The position numbers and the translations under genes are program-made. This document shows, piece by piece, positions 24,201 to 33,226 of a stretch of 64,000 nt of DNA; position 1 is the stretch's first letter; every line of letters begins with the position of its first letter. The notes below the pieces were generated by a model. That model saw only the letters and a list, made by a program, of their open reading frames with translations, had not been told where the DNA came from and did not search any database. Source of the stretch: Segniliparus sp051660745 (GTDB taxonomy: Bacteria > Actinomycetota > Actinomycetes > Mycobacteriales > Mycobacteriaceae). Location of the stretch: positions 1-64,000 of the forward strand of contig NZ_JBOFQF010000042.1 of assembly GCF_051660745.1 (NCBI RefSeq), written 5' to 3'.

Positions 24201-25355
24201 TCGGCCTTGGTGGACGAGCGGCACGATCGCGAGCGGGTAGTGCGCGAGGCTCTCCATCTCCACCGGGCGCAGCCGAGCCCCGTCGGCCAGCTCGACCACG
24301 GCGGTCGCGTCGCCGAGCGGCGCGTTCTCGTACACGAACAGCGTGTCGAAGAGCGCGCCTTGGCCGCACGCCCGCTGCACCTCGGACAGGCTCAGGTGGC
24401 CGACATCGCGCAAGGCGGCCGACTCGCGCTGCAGCTGGGCGCACTGTTCGAGGGCCGAGCGCGCCGGATCGACCCGGATCCGCGACGGGACCGTGTTGAT
24501 GAACAGGCCCACCATGGACTCCACGCCCGCGACGGCCTCGGGCCTGCCGGAGACGACCGAGCCGAACACCACGTCCGCGCGGTCGGCCAGCCTGCCGAGC
24601 AGCACGGCCCAGGCGTATTGCACGACCGTGCTCATCGTCAGCCCGTTCGACCTCGCCCAGGCGGCGATCCGCTCGGTCTCCGCCTCGTCCAACGCGAGCG
24701 TCGTCTTCTCCGGGACCGCGCCTGCCCGTTCGCCGCCCGCGGCGAGCATGAGCGGGGCCGCCCCGGCGAGGTGCTCGCGCCAGACGCGCAGCGCCGCCTC
24801 GTGGTCCTGGTCCGCCAGCCAGCCGATGTAGTCGCGGTACGGCCGGGGCTCGGGCAGCTCCTGCCCCTGGTAGAGCGCGACGAGCTCCTGGAAGAAGACT
24901 GCCATCGCCCAACCGTCCATGAGGATGTGGTGCGCGGTCACGATCAGCCTGCGGCGGCCGCCCGGCAGCGCGAGCAGCACGAGGCGCAGGGCGGGGCCGC
25001 GCTCGAGGTCGAAGGGCTCGCGCCGCTCGGCGAGCGCGATCTCGTCCAGCTCCTCCGGCGAGGCCGCGCGCTCCCGCCAGGGCAGCGTCGCCCGGTCCGG
25101 GACGATCTGCACCGGCTTCGGCAGATCGCGGTCCCAGAACGAGGCCCTCAGGTTCGGGTGGCGGTCGAGCAAGGCCTGGGCGCTGCGGCGCAGGCGGTCC
25201 GCGTCCAGCGGGCCCTCGACATCGACGACGAGCTGCATCGTGTAGAGGTCGACCCCGCCCTCCGCGAGCTTCGCGAGGGCGAACAGCCCGGCTTGCATCG
25301 GGCTGAGCGCGAGCACGTCATCGATGCGGGCGGGCGCGGTCTGGGAGGCGGTCAT
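21207..25355 (-). CDS. mbtF: Nonribosomal peptide synthetase MbtF-like (C-A-PCP-E-like)
   Basis: 1382 residues. Condensation domain (AHHILMDGWAM at ~140), adenylation domain (VIFTSGSTGEPKGV at ~580; GYAANPGRTAERYVADPF; NGKLDAAVLAS), carrier (DFFDLGVDSITA at ~978), then a terminal epimerisation-like domain (~1030-1375). Reading the A pocket by eye gives D-A-Q-D-A-G-C-V-E-K, with two acidic lining residues, which suits a basic substrate such as (hydroxy)lysine. The terminal domain has FNYLGH like E domains, but its active motif reads VHSLVVDPVSW, so the second His is Ser. In mycobactin assembly MbtF adds the last lysine, which cyclises. A perfect 30-bp tandem duplication (22716-22775) repeats ten residues. 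Confidence 0.92.
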   Translation of the reverse strand: MTASQTAPARIDDVLALSPMQAGLFALAKLAEGGVDLYTMQLVVDVEGPLDADRLRRSAQALLDRHPNLRASFWDRDLPKPVQIVPDRATLPWRERAASPEELDEIALAERREPFDLERGPALRLVLLALPGGRRRLIVTAHHILMDGWAMAVFFQELVALYQGQELPEPRPYRDYIGWLADQDHEAALRVWREHLAGAAPLMLAAGGERAGAVPEKTTLALDEAETERIAAWARSNGLTMSTVVQYAWAVLLGRLADRADVVFGSVVSGRPEAVAGVESMVGLFINTVPSRIRVDPARSALEQCAQLQRESAALRDVGHLSLSEVQRACGQGALFDTLFVYENAPLGDATAVVELADGARLRPVEMESLAHYPLAIVPLVHQGRLVVTAEAAPGALPVDARQLVERLLSVVRQLPARADNSPDDLDVLLPGERQRILVASAVPGLPPERAGVAQLLWAQADKTPDAVALSWSGGSLTYRELAQRAARIAGWLAMRGVGQESVVALRLPRSPEFVVAIFGVLAAGAAYVPVDPALPKARIESILRQAAPSLVLDEGVLGFEGPAMEPVRVHPDQAAYVIFTSGSTGEPKGVVGTHRALVGYVRDHGERMLRPAQERLGRPLKIAHAWSLSFDASWQPLAGLLGGHAVHLFGEEEMRDAQRLAAGIAERGLDMIDTSPSMLSQLDLPQLAVLALGGEALSPAQWERLAALPATAAHNCYGPTETTVEALVAAVAEHAEPVIGRPTRGMAAYVLDSGLRLVPDGVVGELYLSGEQLTRGYAANPGRTAERYVADPFLPGARMYRTGDLARRLSSGAVQCLGRADEQVKIRGHRIEIGEVEAALLALPQVRAAAVTAVARPNGHGVHASVAGGHGVHASVAGGLVLAACVVLRDGAVPDGARLRAALAERLPGYMIPARIVVRDRLPLTANGKLDAAVLASLLAEWAEAAEGEAPSTQAERLLAGLLAEQLGVRSVSADQDFFDLGVDSITAIALVGKARREGVRVTPRMIMRAGTVRALAAEAESAAVAHACADPVEPAPLLPVGRWLVEFGGFRRFGQWQTVRLPAGITKEQLLVLLQLLVDSHPMLRSRLAEATLSPAPVGAVRADDVLRVGDDATREVRAALERLDPEAGSMLQAVWLPEDERLVLVVHSLVVDPVSWQIILGELAQWWTELERGESPAPVVELTSYAQWSKEVSRSHTDEARPEPQEAPLGSRRLRPGQDTMAGARFAVRSSRTTAPHDRLLAALRSALAQWRAPVAVAVESHGRPDEPWDASSTVGLFASISPLMPEPQVLFNYLGHIAVAGAQERPWQAVVDWEISDQLAKPEPDLPMRHELALIAATVEDGDGPRLVSTWRWHQDVFAEERIAELHELWEQALRRQA
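22716..22775 (-). repeat. 30-bp perfect tandem duplication inside mbtF
   Basis: Two identical 30-bp units encode GHGVHASVAG twice, in the flexible C-terminal part of the adenylation domain, without changing frame. Confidence 0.9.
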
Positions 25356-28300
25356 AGGGCTGCCTCCCACGACTCGGCCAACGAGGCCAGCACGTCCTCG
25401 GAGAGGCCTGAGACACTCATCGGCGCGTGGCCCCGGTCGGCGCTGCGCTCGGACGAGTGGCCTGCCTCGTCCACGGCGGCGGCGAGGTCGGCGAGGGCGT
25501 GGTGCTCGAAGACCAGCTGCGGCGTGAGCGCCAACCCCGCGTCGTTCGCCCGCCTGGCCCATTGGACCGAGAGGACGCTGTCCCCGCCGAGCGCGAAGAA
25601 CCCGTCGCCCCGACGGATGCCGTCGATCTCCAAAAGCTCTTCGAGCAGTGTCGCGAGCACGCGCTCGGTCGGTGTCTGCGGCGGACTGTCGTCGTGCTCC
25701 TCGGCAGCTGCCTGAGCAGGCTCGGGGGCCGCGCCGAAGCACGCGCCGACCCGCTCGTCCGGCTCGCCTGCGAACGTCTCCAGCACGCGGAGCAGCTCCG
25801 CGAGGAGGCGCTGCGCCGTCGCGCGCTCGTACAGGTCGGCGTTGTAGACCACTCCTGCCGAGAGCCCCTCGGACGAGGTGAAGAAGTTGAAGCTCAGGTC
25901 CAGGTACGCGGTGTCGAAGGGCAGCCGGAGGAGCTCCGCCTCGACCTCGCCGCCGAACGAGGGCAGCGCGGCCCCGGACTCGCGGTAGTGCAGCATCACC
26001 TGGAACAGCGGGTTGTGCGAGCGCGAGCGCGGCGGGCTGATCGCCTCGACGAGCCGTTCGACCGGCAGGTCCTGATGCTGGTACGCGGCGAGGGCGACCT
26101 CCCGAGACCGGCGGACGAGCTCCCTGGCGGTCGGATCGCCGGAGACGTCGGCGCGCAGCACCACCATATTGGCGAACACACCGACCAAACCGCTCGTCCC
26201 GAGGTCCGCGCGGCCCGCGACCGGTGCGCCGACCGGGATGTCCGCGCCCGCGCCGAACTGGCGCAACACGAGCGCCACAGCCGCGTGCAGCGCCATGAAC
26301 TCGCTGGCCGACTCGGCCCGGGCCAGATCGCGCAGCCGCCGGACGACATCACGGGGAACCTCGGCCTCGACCGCGCCGCCCGCGAAGCCGAGCACGGCGG
26401 GGCGCGGCTTGTCGTGCGCCACGTCGAGCCGCCTCGGCGCGCCCGCGAGCGCGCCGGTCCAGTAGTCCAGGTGCTCGCCGGACTCCAGCAGCTGCCTCTG
26501 CCACAGCGCGAAGTCCGCGTACTGCGCCGCGAGCGGCTCCCATGCGGGCGCGAAGCCCCGGACCCTGGCCTGGTACGCGGCGCTCAGGTCCGCGAAGAGG
26601 ACCCCGGCCGACCAGTGGTCGGCGGCGATGTGGTGGACCACGGTCGTGAGCATGTGCTCCTGCGGGCCGACGCGCACGAGCTCGGCTCGGATCGGCGGCT
26701 CGGCGGCGAGGTCGAAGACATGGTCGCGGACCCCGGTCGAGAACGCGAACGGAACGGGGTCGCCCACGAGCTGGTACGGGGCGCCATCCACGTCCGGGAA
26801 CGTCGTGCGCAGCACTTCGTGGCGGCGGATCACGTCCCCGAACGCCGCGGCGAGGGCTTCCGCGTCCAACGGGCCTGTCAGCCGCGCCGCGAACGGGATG
26901 TTCAGTATCGTCCCGCCGCCGAGGCGCTGCTGGAACCAGATGGCCAGCTGCGCGTGCGACAAGGGCGGGCGCTGCGGCCTTGGACGTCTCTCGAGCGCCT
27001 CCCCCGCCGAGGACCGGCGGCAGGTGGCGAGGACCGCCGCGAGCTCCGCCGGGGTCGGCGCGTCGAACGGCGCCCGCACGGCCAGCTCCACGCCGAACTC
27101 GGCCCGGATCCGCGCGACCAGCCGGGTGGCGAGCAACGAATGCCCGCCGAGGTCGAAGAACGAGTCGTCCGCGCCGACCCGGGGCGTGCCGAGCACGCCC
27201 GCGAAGATCTCGGCGAGCCTGCGCTCGTCCTCGGTCTCGGGCTCGCGGAACTCTGCCGCAGGCTCGATCTGCGGCTCGGGCAGCGCCCGGCGGTCGAGCT
27301 TCCCGCTCGGGGCGAGCGGTATCGCGTCCACCGCCATCACGACGGCGGGGCGCATCGAGACGGGCAGCACTGTGGCCGCTTGGGCTTTCACCTGTGCGGG
27401 GTCGAATGCGCCGGAGCTCGGGACCGCGTACGCGACCAGCGCCCGTCCAGCGCCTGGCAGATCGGCCGCGACGACGACGCATTGCGCCACGGCGGGGTGG
27501 GCCGCCACGGCGGCGGCCACCTCGCCGAGCTCGATGCGGAAGCCCCGGATTTTGACCTGCTCGTCCGCCCTGCCGACGAACTCCAGCTGGCCTGCGGCGT
27601 TGCGCCTGGCGAGGTCGCCGGTGCGGTACATCCGCGCGCCGGGCAGGAACGGGTCGGCCACGAACCGCTGCGCCGTGAGCGCGGGCGCGCCGAGATAGCC
27701 GCGGGCAAGGTGCTCGCCGCCGAGGTAGATCTCGCCGACCACGCCTTGCGGGACCAGCTCGAGGGCTTCGTCTAGGAGGTACGCGCGGGCCCCCGCTAGC
27801 GGCGCGCCGATCGGGACCGCTCCGGCCCCGGAAGGACAGCAGCCGAGCTGGCCGGTGGCGCACACCACTGCCTCGGTCGGCCCGTAGAAGTTGTCGAGCT
27901 CGACCCCCCACAGGGCGCTCGCCTTGGCCGCGAGCTCCCCGCCGAGGGCTTCGCCGCCGACCGGCACCCGGCGCAGGGTCCGCAACGCGCCCGCCTCTGG
28001 CAGCGCGAGCACCGCGTCGAGCAGCGACGGGACCATGTGCATCACCGTCACGCCGTGCCGCGCGACGAGGGCGGCGAGCGCCGGGACGTCCGTCGCGGTC
28101 CCCGGTTCGGGGACCACCACTCGCCCGCCCGCGACGAGCGGCACGAAGATCTCGGACAACGAGGCGTCGAAGCTGACCGAGGCCAGCTGGACCAGCCGGT
28201 CGTCCGGGCCGATCCCGTAGCTGCGCGACATCGCGCTGGTGTGCGCGGCGATCTCCCGGTGCGCCACCGCCACGCCCTTCGGCCGCCCGGTCGAGCCGGA

Positions 28301-30184
28301 GGTGTACACGATGTAGGCCAAGTTCTCCGGCCGCAACGGGCGGACCCGATCCGCGTCGGCGAGGTCGTGGTCGGGGAGGCCTGCGGCTTCCGCCTGCGCC
28401 TCGGCCAGGGCATCGGCGTCGAGCACCAGCGCCGCCCGCGCGTCCGCGAGCATGTGCTCGATCCGCTCCGCCGGGTAGGCGGGGTCCACCGGCAGGTACG
28501 CCCCGCCCGCTTTGAGCACGGCGAGGACCGCCGTGGTGAACTCGGGCGAGGCGCCGACGCGCAGCGCCACCACGTCCTCGGCCCCGATTCCCCTGCCTGC
28601 CAGCCACCGTGCGAGCCGGTTCGCGCGGGCGCCCAGCTCGCGGTAGCTCAGCTCGCCCCGGTCCCAGGCCAGCGCGACCGAGTCCGGGGCCGCGGCGGTC
28701 TGCTGCTCGACCAGCACGTGCAGCAGGTTCGCGTCGCGGGGCGCGGGCTCGCCGCAGGAGCACGCGATCTCGTCTGCGCGTTCCTCGCCGAACAGGTCGA
28801 TCTGCCGCAGCGGTCGGTCCGGCTCGGCGAGCGCGTTCGCGAGGAGCCGCAGGTAGCGGCGGGCGAATCCGGCAGCGACCTCGTCGGGCACGATATCGGC
28901 GCGGTGCTCCACCTCGATCAGCGCTCCCCCTGCGGCGCGCTCCACGGCGACCGACAGCGGCAACTGCGTCGCGGGCGAGCGCAGGTCGACCCGCTCGGCG
29001 GACATCCCGCCGAGGCGCAGCCCCAGGTCCGCGTTTCGGACGCTGAACCCGAGACGCGCGGCTTCCGCCGTCCCCGGGGCCCCGACGGACACCGCTTCGC
29101 TCAGATCGAGGTCCTGATGTGCGAACCCGCCGAGGCATTTCTCGCGCACTCGCGCCACGAGCGAGCGCAGCGAGTCGTGCGGGCCCGCCGCGAGGCGCAG
29201 CAGCAGCACATTGCCGAAGTAGCCGATCCGCGCCCCGGCCCCGCCCTGGCCGCCGACCGGGACCGCGACATAGAACTCGTCGTCGCTGTTCCCCTCGTAC
29301 CTGTTCCCCTCGTACGCGGGGCAATGCCTGCGCGCCGCCGCCGCGAACGCGGCGAGGAGCACCATGAACGGCGTGGCCCCCGCTTCCTTGGCGACCTCTT
29401 CCAGCCGAGCCATCAGCTCCGCCGAGGCTGCGACCTGGTGCCTGCCCGCGCGCGGCGACGTGTCGCCGACACCGCCTGCCGCCCCCGGCAGCTCCAACGG
29501 CTCGGGGAGCGCGGCGAGCTCGCCGCGCCAGTGCTCGACGCTCTGCGCGGAGGCTGCCCGCGCGGGCGGCTCCGGCGCGAGCGCGGGCAATGCGGCCCCG
29601 CAGTACGCGGCGTCCAGATCATGGAAGAACACCGACCACGAGTCGTCGTCCCATGCAATGTGGTGGGCGGTCAGCGCCAGGACGTGCTCGTCCGCTGCGA
29701 GCCGGAACACGCCGACGCGCAGCGGCGACTCGGCGGACAAGTCGAAAGGCCTGGCGAAATCCCGTCGCGCGAGCACCTTGAGGCGCTGTGCCCGCGCCTG
29801 ATCGGGCAGATCGGCGAGGTCGTGCAGCACGAATGCCGGAGCGAGGTCGGCGCGGACCTCGGCCTGCGGCTCGCCGTCCGCGCCCAGCCCGTAGACGGTG
29901 CGCAGGACCGCGTGCCGCTCGGCGACCGCCGCAACGGCGCCGCGCAACGCCTCGGGATCGAGCCCGCCGACCAGGCGGAAGCCGAGACAGACATTGAGGA
30001 CGCCCGACTGCGGGTCTTGGCTCTGCGCCAGCCACATGCGGCGTTGCCCCGCCGTCAGTGTCGAGGCCTGCCGGGCCTGCTCTGTCTCGGCGGGCGGCTG
30101 CGCCGCGATGGCGGGCGCGACGCCCCGCTCGGCGAGTCGCTGCCGCATGAGATCTCGGCGGCGCTCCAACAGGTCCTCAGGCAT
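25352..30184 (-). CDS. mbtE: Nonribosomal peptide synthetase MbtE-like (C-A-PCP-C-PCP)
   Basis: 1610 residues (mycobacterial MbtE about 1680). Domains: condensation 1 (TAHHIAWDDDSW, ~175), adenylation (YIVYTSGSTGRPKGVAVAHR, ~630; FYGPTEAVVCAT; LGAPALTAQRFVADPF), carrier 1 (FFDLGGHSLLATRL, ~1015), condensation 2 (VVHHIAADHWSAG, ~1183), carrier 2 (FFALGGDSVLSVQ, ~1530). The A pocket by eye reads D-A-S-H-P-G-F-V-C-K. By homology it activates the first lysine and couples it to the salicyl-oxazoline. Overlaps mbtD by 8 bp and mbtF by ATGA. A 15-bp perfect duplication (29286-29315) repeats YEGNR within condensation 1. Confidence 0.92.
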   Translation of the reverse strand: MPEDLLERRRDLMRQRLAERGVAPAIAAQPPAETEQARQASTLTAGQRRMWLAQSQDPQSGVLNVCLGFRLVGGLDPEALRGAVAAVAERHAVLRTVYGLGADGEPQAEVRADLAPAFVLHDLADLPDQARAQRLKVLARRDFARPFDLSAESPLRVGVFRLAADEHVLALTAHHIAWDDDSWSVFFHDLDAAYCGAALPALAPEPPARAASAQSVEHWRGELAALPEPLELPGAAGGVGDTSPRAGRHQVAASAELMARLEEVAKEAGATPFMVLLAAFAAAARRHCPAYEGNRYEGNSDDEFYVAVPVGGQGGAGARIGYFGNVLLLRLAAGPHDSLRSLVARVREKCLGGFAHQDLDLSEAVSVGAPGTAEAARLGFSVRNADLGLRLGGMSAERVDLRSPATQLPLSVAVERAAGGALIEVEHRADIVPDEVAAGFARRYLRLLANALAEPDRPLRQIDLFGEERADEIACSCGEPAPRDANLLHVLVEQQTAAAPDSVALAWDRGELSYRELGARANRLARWLAGRGIGAEDVVALRVGASPEFTTAVLAVLKAGGAYLPVDPAYPAERIEHMLADARAALVLDADALAEAQAEAAGLPDHDLADADRVRPLRPENLAYIVYTSGSTGRPKGVAVAHREIAAHTSAMSRSYGIGPDDRLVQLASVSFDASLSEIFVPLVAGGRVVVPEPGTATDVPALAALVARHGVTVMHMVPSLLDAVLALPEAGALRTLRRVPVGGEALGGELAAKASALWGVELDNFYGPTEAVVCATGQLGCCPSGAGAVPIGAPLAGARAYLLDEALELVPQGVVGEIYLGGEHLARGYLGAPALTAQRFVADPFLPGARMYRTGDLARRNAAGQLEFVGRADEQVKIRGFRIELGEVAAAVAAHPAVAQCVVVAADLPGAGRALVAYAVPSSGAFDPAQVKAQAATVLPVSMRPAVVMAVDAIPLAPSGKLDRRALPEPQIEPAAEFREPETEDERRLAEIFAGVLGTPRVGADDSFFDLGGHSLLATRLVARIRAEFGVELAVRAPFDAPTPAELAAVLATCRRSSAGEALERRPRPQRPPLSHAQLAIWFQQRLGGGTILNIPFAARLTGPLDAEALAAAFGDVIRRHEVLRTTFPDVDGAPYQLVGDPVPFAFSTGVRDHVFDLAAEPPIRAELVRVGPQEHMLTTVVHHIAADHWSAGVLFADLSAAYQARVRGFAPAWEPLAAQYADFALWQRQLLESGEHLDYWTGALAGAPRRLDVAHDKPRPAVLGFAGGAVEAEVPRDVVRRLRDLARAESASEFMALHAAVALVLRQFGAGADIPVGAPVAGRADLGTSGLVGVFANMVVLRADVSGDPTARELVRRSREVALAAYQHQDLPVERLVEAISPPRSRSHNPLFQVMLHYRESGAALPSFGGEVEAELLRLPFDTAYLDLSFNFFTSSEGLSAGVVYNADLYERATAQRLLAELLRVLETFAGEPDERVGACFGAAPEPAQAAAEEHDDSPPQTPTERVLATLLEELLEIDGIRRGDGFFALGGDSVLSVQWARRANDAGLALTPQLVFEHHALADLAAAVDEAGHSSERSADRGHAPMSVSGLSEDVLASLAESWEAAL
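29286..29315 (-). repeat. 15-bp perfect tandem duplication inside mbtE
   Basis: Two identical 15-bp units encode the repeated YEGN(R) peptide in the first condensation domain. The frame is kept. Confidence 0.85.
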
Positions 30185-31925
30185 ACGCCACCTCCGTGTG
30201 CGACTGTGTTGTTTGCATGTGTGTTTGCGTCATCATCTCCACGACCTCGTCGAGCGAGGCCCCGGCCATCAGCGCCGTGAGCGGCACTTCCCGCCCGAAC
30301 CTCTCCTGCACCCGTTTGCGCAGCTCCAGTGCCTGCATCGAGTCGAGGCCGAGCAGCACCAGCGGCTCGGAGCCGTCAAGCTCGAAATCCTCCTCGCCCG
30401 CCCCCATCACGCGCGTCACCTCGGCCCGCACGAGCTCGGCCAGCTCCTCCGGCCCGAGCGCCCGCGCGGCGGCCTCGGGAGCGGGATCCGAGATCAGAGC
30501 CTGCGGCGCGGGCCCCGAGAGCTCCTCCGCCTTCGCCTGAGGAGCAGGCGCGACCGGCGCAGCAGGCGCGTGCGCCCAGAGCTTGAGTTTCTGCATCCGC
30601 ACGGGCGGGAAGCCCGGCAAGGGCGCGCGGCCGGGCCAGGCGGGCCATGGGAACTTCGGGTCGCCGACTGCGACAGCCACGACATTGCGAGTGAACTCGC
30701 CCAGGTCCTCCGTAGTGCGCCGGGACGTGCCGACGACCACGGGCGGCTTCGCGGGCCGCGCCGCATGCGCGGTCTCCAGCATCGCGAGCAGCAGCATCGG
30801 GTGCTCGGAGATCTCGACGAACACCTCGACGCCGAGCTCGACGGCTTTCGCGACCGCGAGGTCGAACCGCACGACGTTGCGCAAGGTCCGGAACCAGTAC
30901 TCGGCGCTGTCGGCCCCTTCGGGGAGCGCGTCGCCGGTGCAGCCGCCGACGCAGGGCGTCGGGGAGCCGAGCAGCTCGGGATGTTCGAGCCTGCCCGCGA
31001 AGGCATCGGACCACGCCTCCCGGAACTGGTTCACCATCGAGATATGCGCCGGGTAGGGGACCCGGATCTGGCGGGCGAACACACCTGCGCCTTGGGCCTC
31101 GGCCACGATCCGCGCCACCGTCTGCTCGTCGCCCGAGAGGCCGACGAGATGCGCCGAATTCACCACGGAAACCTCTGCCCAGCCGGGCTGGCGGGCGATG
31201 AGCGCCTCGCAGGCCTCGCGGTCCACGCCGAGGACCGCCATGGCGAACCCGTCGGCGATCAACCGCTCGATCAGCTCGGCGCGCAGCATGACCACGGTGA
31301 TCGCGTCGCGCAGGCCGATCATGCCCGCGACGTGCGCGGCGACCAGCTCACCGAGGCTGTGGCCAACCGTCGCCCCCGGCTCGACGCCCGCCGCGCGCCA
31401 CATCGCGGTCAACCCCATCATTTGGAGGAACAGCGCGGGCTGGACGACGCGGGCCGAGCCGCCGAGGTCCGGGCCCCGGTCGAGGAGGTAGTCCAACGGG
31501 GAGATCCCGAAGCACTCCTGGAAGACGCGGTCGCACCGATCGGTTTCGGCCCGGAACGCCTCCGACCGCTCGTAGCAGACCTTGCCCATCCCCCGGCGCT
31601 GGTTGCCCTGGCCCGGGTAGACGAAGGCGACTTTGGGCGAGCCGGACCCCGAGGCAACGACAGTCCCCGGAGCCTCGCCGTCCGCCGCGAACGCGCGCAG
31701 CGCGGCGATCAGCCCGTCCCGGTCCTTCGCGGCCACGAGGGCGCGGTGCCTGCGGATCGGGCGGGTCGCGGCGAGGGCCGAGGCGACCTCGGCGGGGCCG
31801 ACGTCCTCGTGCGCCTCGAGGTACGCGCAGATCGACGCGGCCTCCTCGCGCAGAAGCTCCTCGACATGGGACGAGAGCAGCACCGGGACGCTCCCGTCCG
31901 GGAGCCTCGTCGTTTCGGCGGTCAT
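30177..31925 (-). CDS. mbtD: Polyketide synthase MbtD-like, acyltransferase plus carrier only
   Basis: 582 residues. Acyltransferase (FVYPGQGNQRRGMGKV at ~100; GHSLGELVAAHVAG, Ser ~191; VPYPAHISMVNQ; SEHPML) and one carrier domain (LVLLGLDSMQALELRKRV, Ser ~530). The mycobacterial MbtD is about 1000 residues because it carries a ketoreductase-like region between them. Here a short Pro/Ala-rich linker (~440-490) replaces it. With MbtC it adds the polyketide extender unit of the siderophore. ATGA overlap with mbtC; ends 8 bp inside mbtE. Confidence 0.9.
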   Translation of the reverse strand: MTAETTRLPDGSVPVLLSSHVEELLREEAASICAYLEAHEDVGPAEVASALAATRPIRRHRALVAAKDRDGLIAALRAFAADGEAPGTVVASGSGSPKVAFVYPGQGNQRRGMGKVCYERSEAFRAETDRCDRVFQECFGISPLDYLLDRGPDLGGSARVVQPALFLQMMGLTAMWRAAGVEPGATVGHSLGELVAAHVAGMIGLRDAITVVMLRAELIERLIADGFAMAVLGVDREACEALIARQPGWAEVSVVNSAHLVGLSGDEQTVARIVAEAQGAGVFARQIRVPYPAHISMVNQFREAWSDAFAGRLEHPELLGSPTPCVGGCTGDALPEGADSAEYWFRTLRNVVRFDLAVAKAVELGVEVFVEISEHPMLLLAMLETAHAARPAKPPVVVGTSRRTTEDLGEFTRNVVAVAVGDPKFPWPAWPGRAPLPGFPPVRMQKLKLWAHAPAAPVAPAPQAKAEELSGPAPQALISDPAPEAAARALGPEELAELVRAEVTRVMGAGEEDFELDGSEPLVLLGLDSMQALELRKRVQERFGREVPLTALMAGASLDEVVEMMTQTHMQTTQSHTEVAYA

Positions 31926-33226
31926 TTCGCCTCCTTGTGGACCGGCATGGCGACGACCGCGTGCGCGTTCGTGCCGCTCAGCCCGAACGAGGAGACCGCG
32001 CCGTAACGCGTCCCGCCCGCAGGCTCCCACGGCTCGAGGCCCTCCGCGAGGCGCATCCCGCCCCGCGCCCAGTCGAACGCGGTCGTCGGCGTGTCCGCGT
32101 ACCTGGTCGGGGCGATCTGGCCTTTCGCTCCGCAGAGGAGCACCTTGGCGAGGCCGAGCGCGCCCGAGGCGGCCTGCGCGTGCCCGATGTTGGACTTGAG
32201 CGAGCCGAGGGCCGTCGGCTCGGAGCCGTAGACGCTCTGCAGCGCGGCGAGCTCGACCGGGTCGCCGAGCGCGGTCGCGGTGCCGTGGCCCTCGACCAGC
32301 CCGACCGAGGCCGCGGGGATCGCGGCGTTGCCGAGCGTCCTGCGGATCAGCCGCTCCTGCGCGGCTGCGCTGGGGGCGGCGATGTTCGCGCCCCGACCGC
32401 AATGGCCGACGCCGACCGAGCGGATCTCCCCGTGCACGCGCCGCCCGGCCGAGATCGCCCGCGACTTCGGCTCGAGCAGGAAGATCCCGGCTCCTTCGCC
32501 CCAGAGCGTCCCGTTCGCCCCGTCCGAGTAGGACCGGCAATGCCCGTCTGGCGAGAGCGCGCCCTGCTTGGCGAACTCGAAGAACGCGCCGGGGCCGCCC
32601 ATGACGCTCACCCCTCCCGCGAGCGCCCAGTCGCAGTCGCCCGCGCGGATCGCGCTCACCGCCAGTCCGATCGCGGTGAGCGAGGAGGCGCAGATCGTGT
32701 CGACGGTGAGGGAGGGGCCGACCGCGCCGAGATGGTGGGAGACCCGCCCCGCGACGGCTCCGAGCGAGGTCCCCAGCGCGAGGTGGCCGCTGTGCTCGTT
32801 GACCATGTCCGCGAACATCCCGTAGCCGCTGACGTACGCCCCGAGGTAGCAGCCGAGGTCTTCGCCTGCGAGCGAGCCCGGGTTGACCCCGGCGTGCTCC
32901 AGCGCGCGCCACGCGACCCGCAGCGCGACCCGCTGCTGCGGGTCCATCGCGGCCGCCTCGCGCGGGGAGATCCCGAAGAACGCGGGGTCGAACTCCGCCG
33001 CGCCGTCGAGGAAGCCGCCCGCGTCGCAGACCGCCCCCCAGCCGTCGAGCCGCCCCAGCGCGAGGAGCTCGCCGACCGGCCAGCCCCGGTCTCTCGGGAA
33101 CGGCGTGATCGCCTCTCGGCCCCCGGCGATGAGGGACCAGAACCCGTCGAGGCTGTCGACCCCGCCGGGAGTCTCGACGGCGAAGCCGGAGACGACGACG
33201 GGGTCCCGGTCGTCGTGGCCGGTCAT
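31922..33226 (-). CDS. mbtC: Polyketide synthase MbtC, ketosynthase
   Basis: 434 residues, one free-standing ketosynthase (mycobacterial MbtC 444). Catalytic Cys in VDTICASSLTAIGLA (~177), the two His in VEGHGTATALGDP (~315) and SLKSNIGHAQAASG (~350), and the C-terminal SSFGLSGTNAHAVV. It performs the decarboxylative condensation of the malonyl unit loaded by MbtD. Overlaps the thioesterase gene upstream and mbtD downstream by ATGA. Confidence 0.94.
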   Translation of the reverse strand: MTGHDDRDPVVVSGFAVETPGGVDSLDGFWSLIAGGREAITPFPRDRGWPVGELLALGRLDGWGAVCDAGGFLDGAAEFDPAFFGISPREAAAMDPQQRVALRVAWRALEHAGVNPGSLAGEDLGCYLGAYVSGYGMFADMVNEHSGHLALGTSLGAVAGRVSHHLGAVGPSLTVDTICASSLTAIGLAVSAIRAGDCDWALAGGVSVMGGPGAFFEFAKQGALSPDGHCRSYSDGANGTLWGEGAGIFLLEPKSRAISAGRRVHGEIRSVGVGHCGRGANIAAPSAAAQERLIRRTLGNAAIPAASVGLVEGHGTATALGDPVELAALQSVYGSEPTALGSLKSNIGHAQAASGALGLAKVLLCGAKGQIAPTRYADTPTTAFDWARGGMRLAEGLEPWEPAGGTRYGAVSSFGLSGTNAHAVVAMPVHKEAK

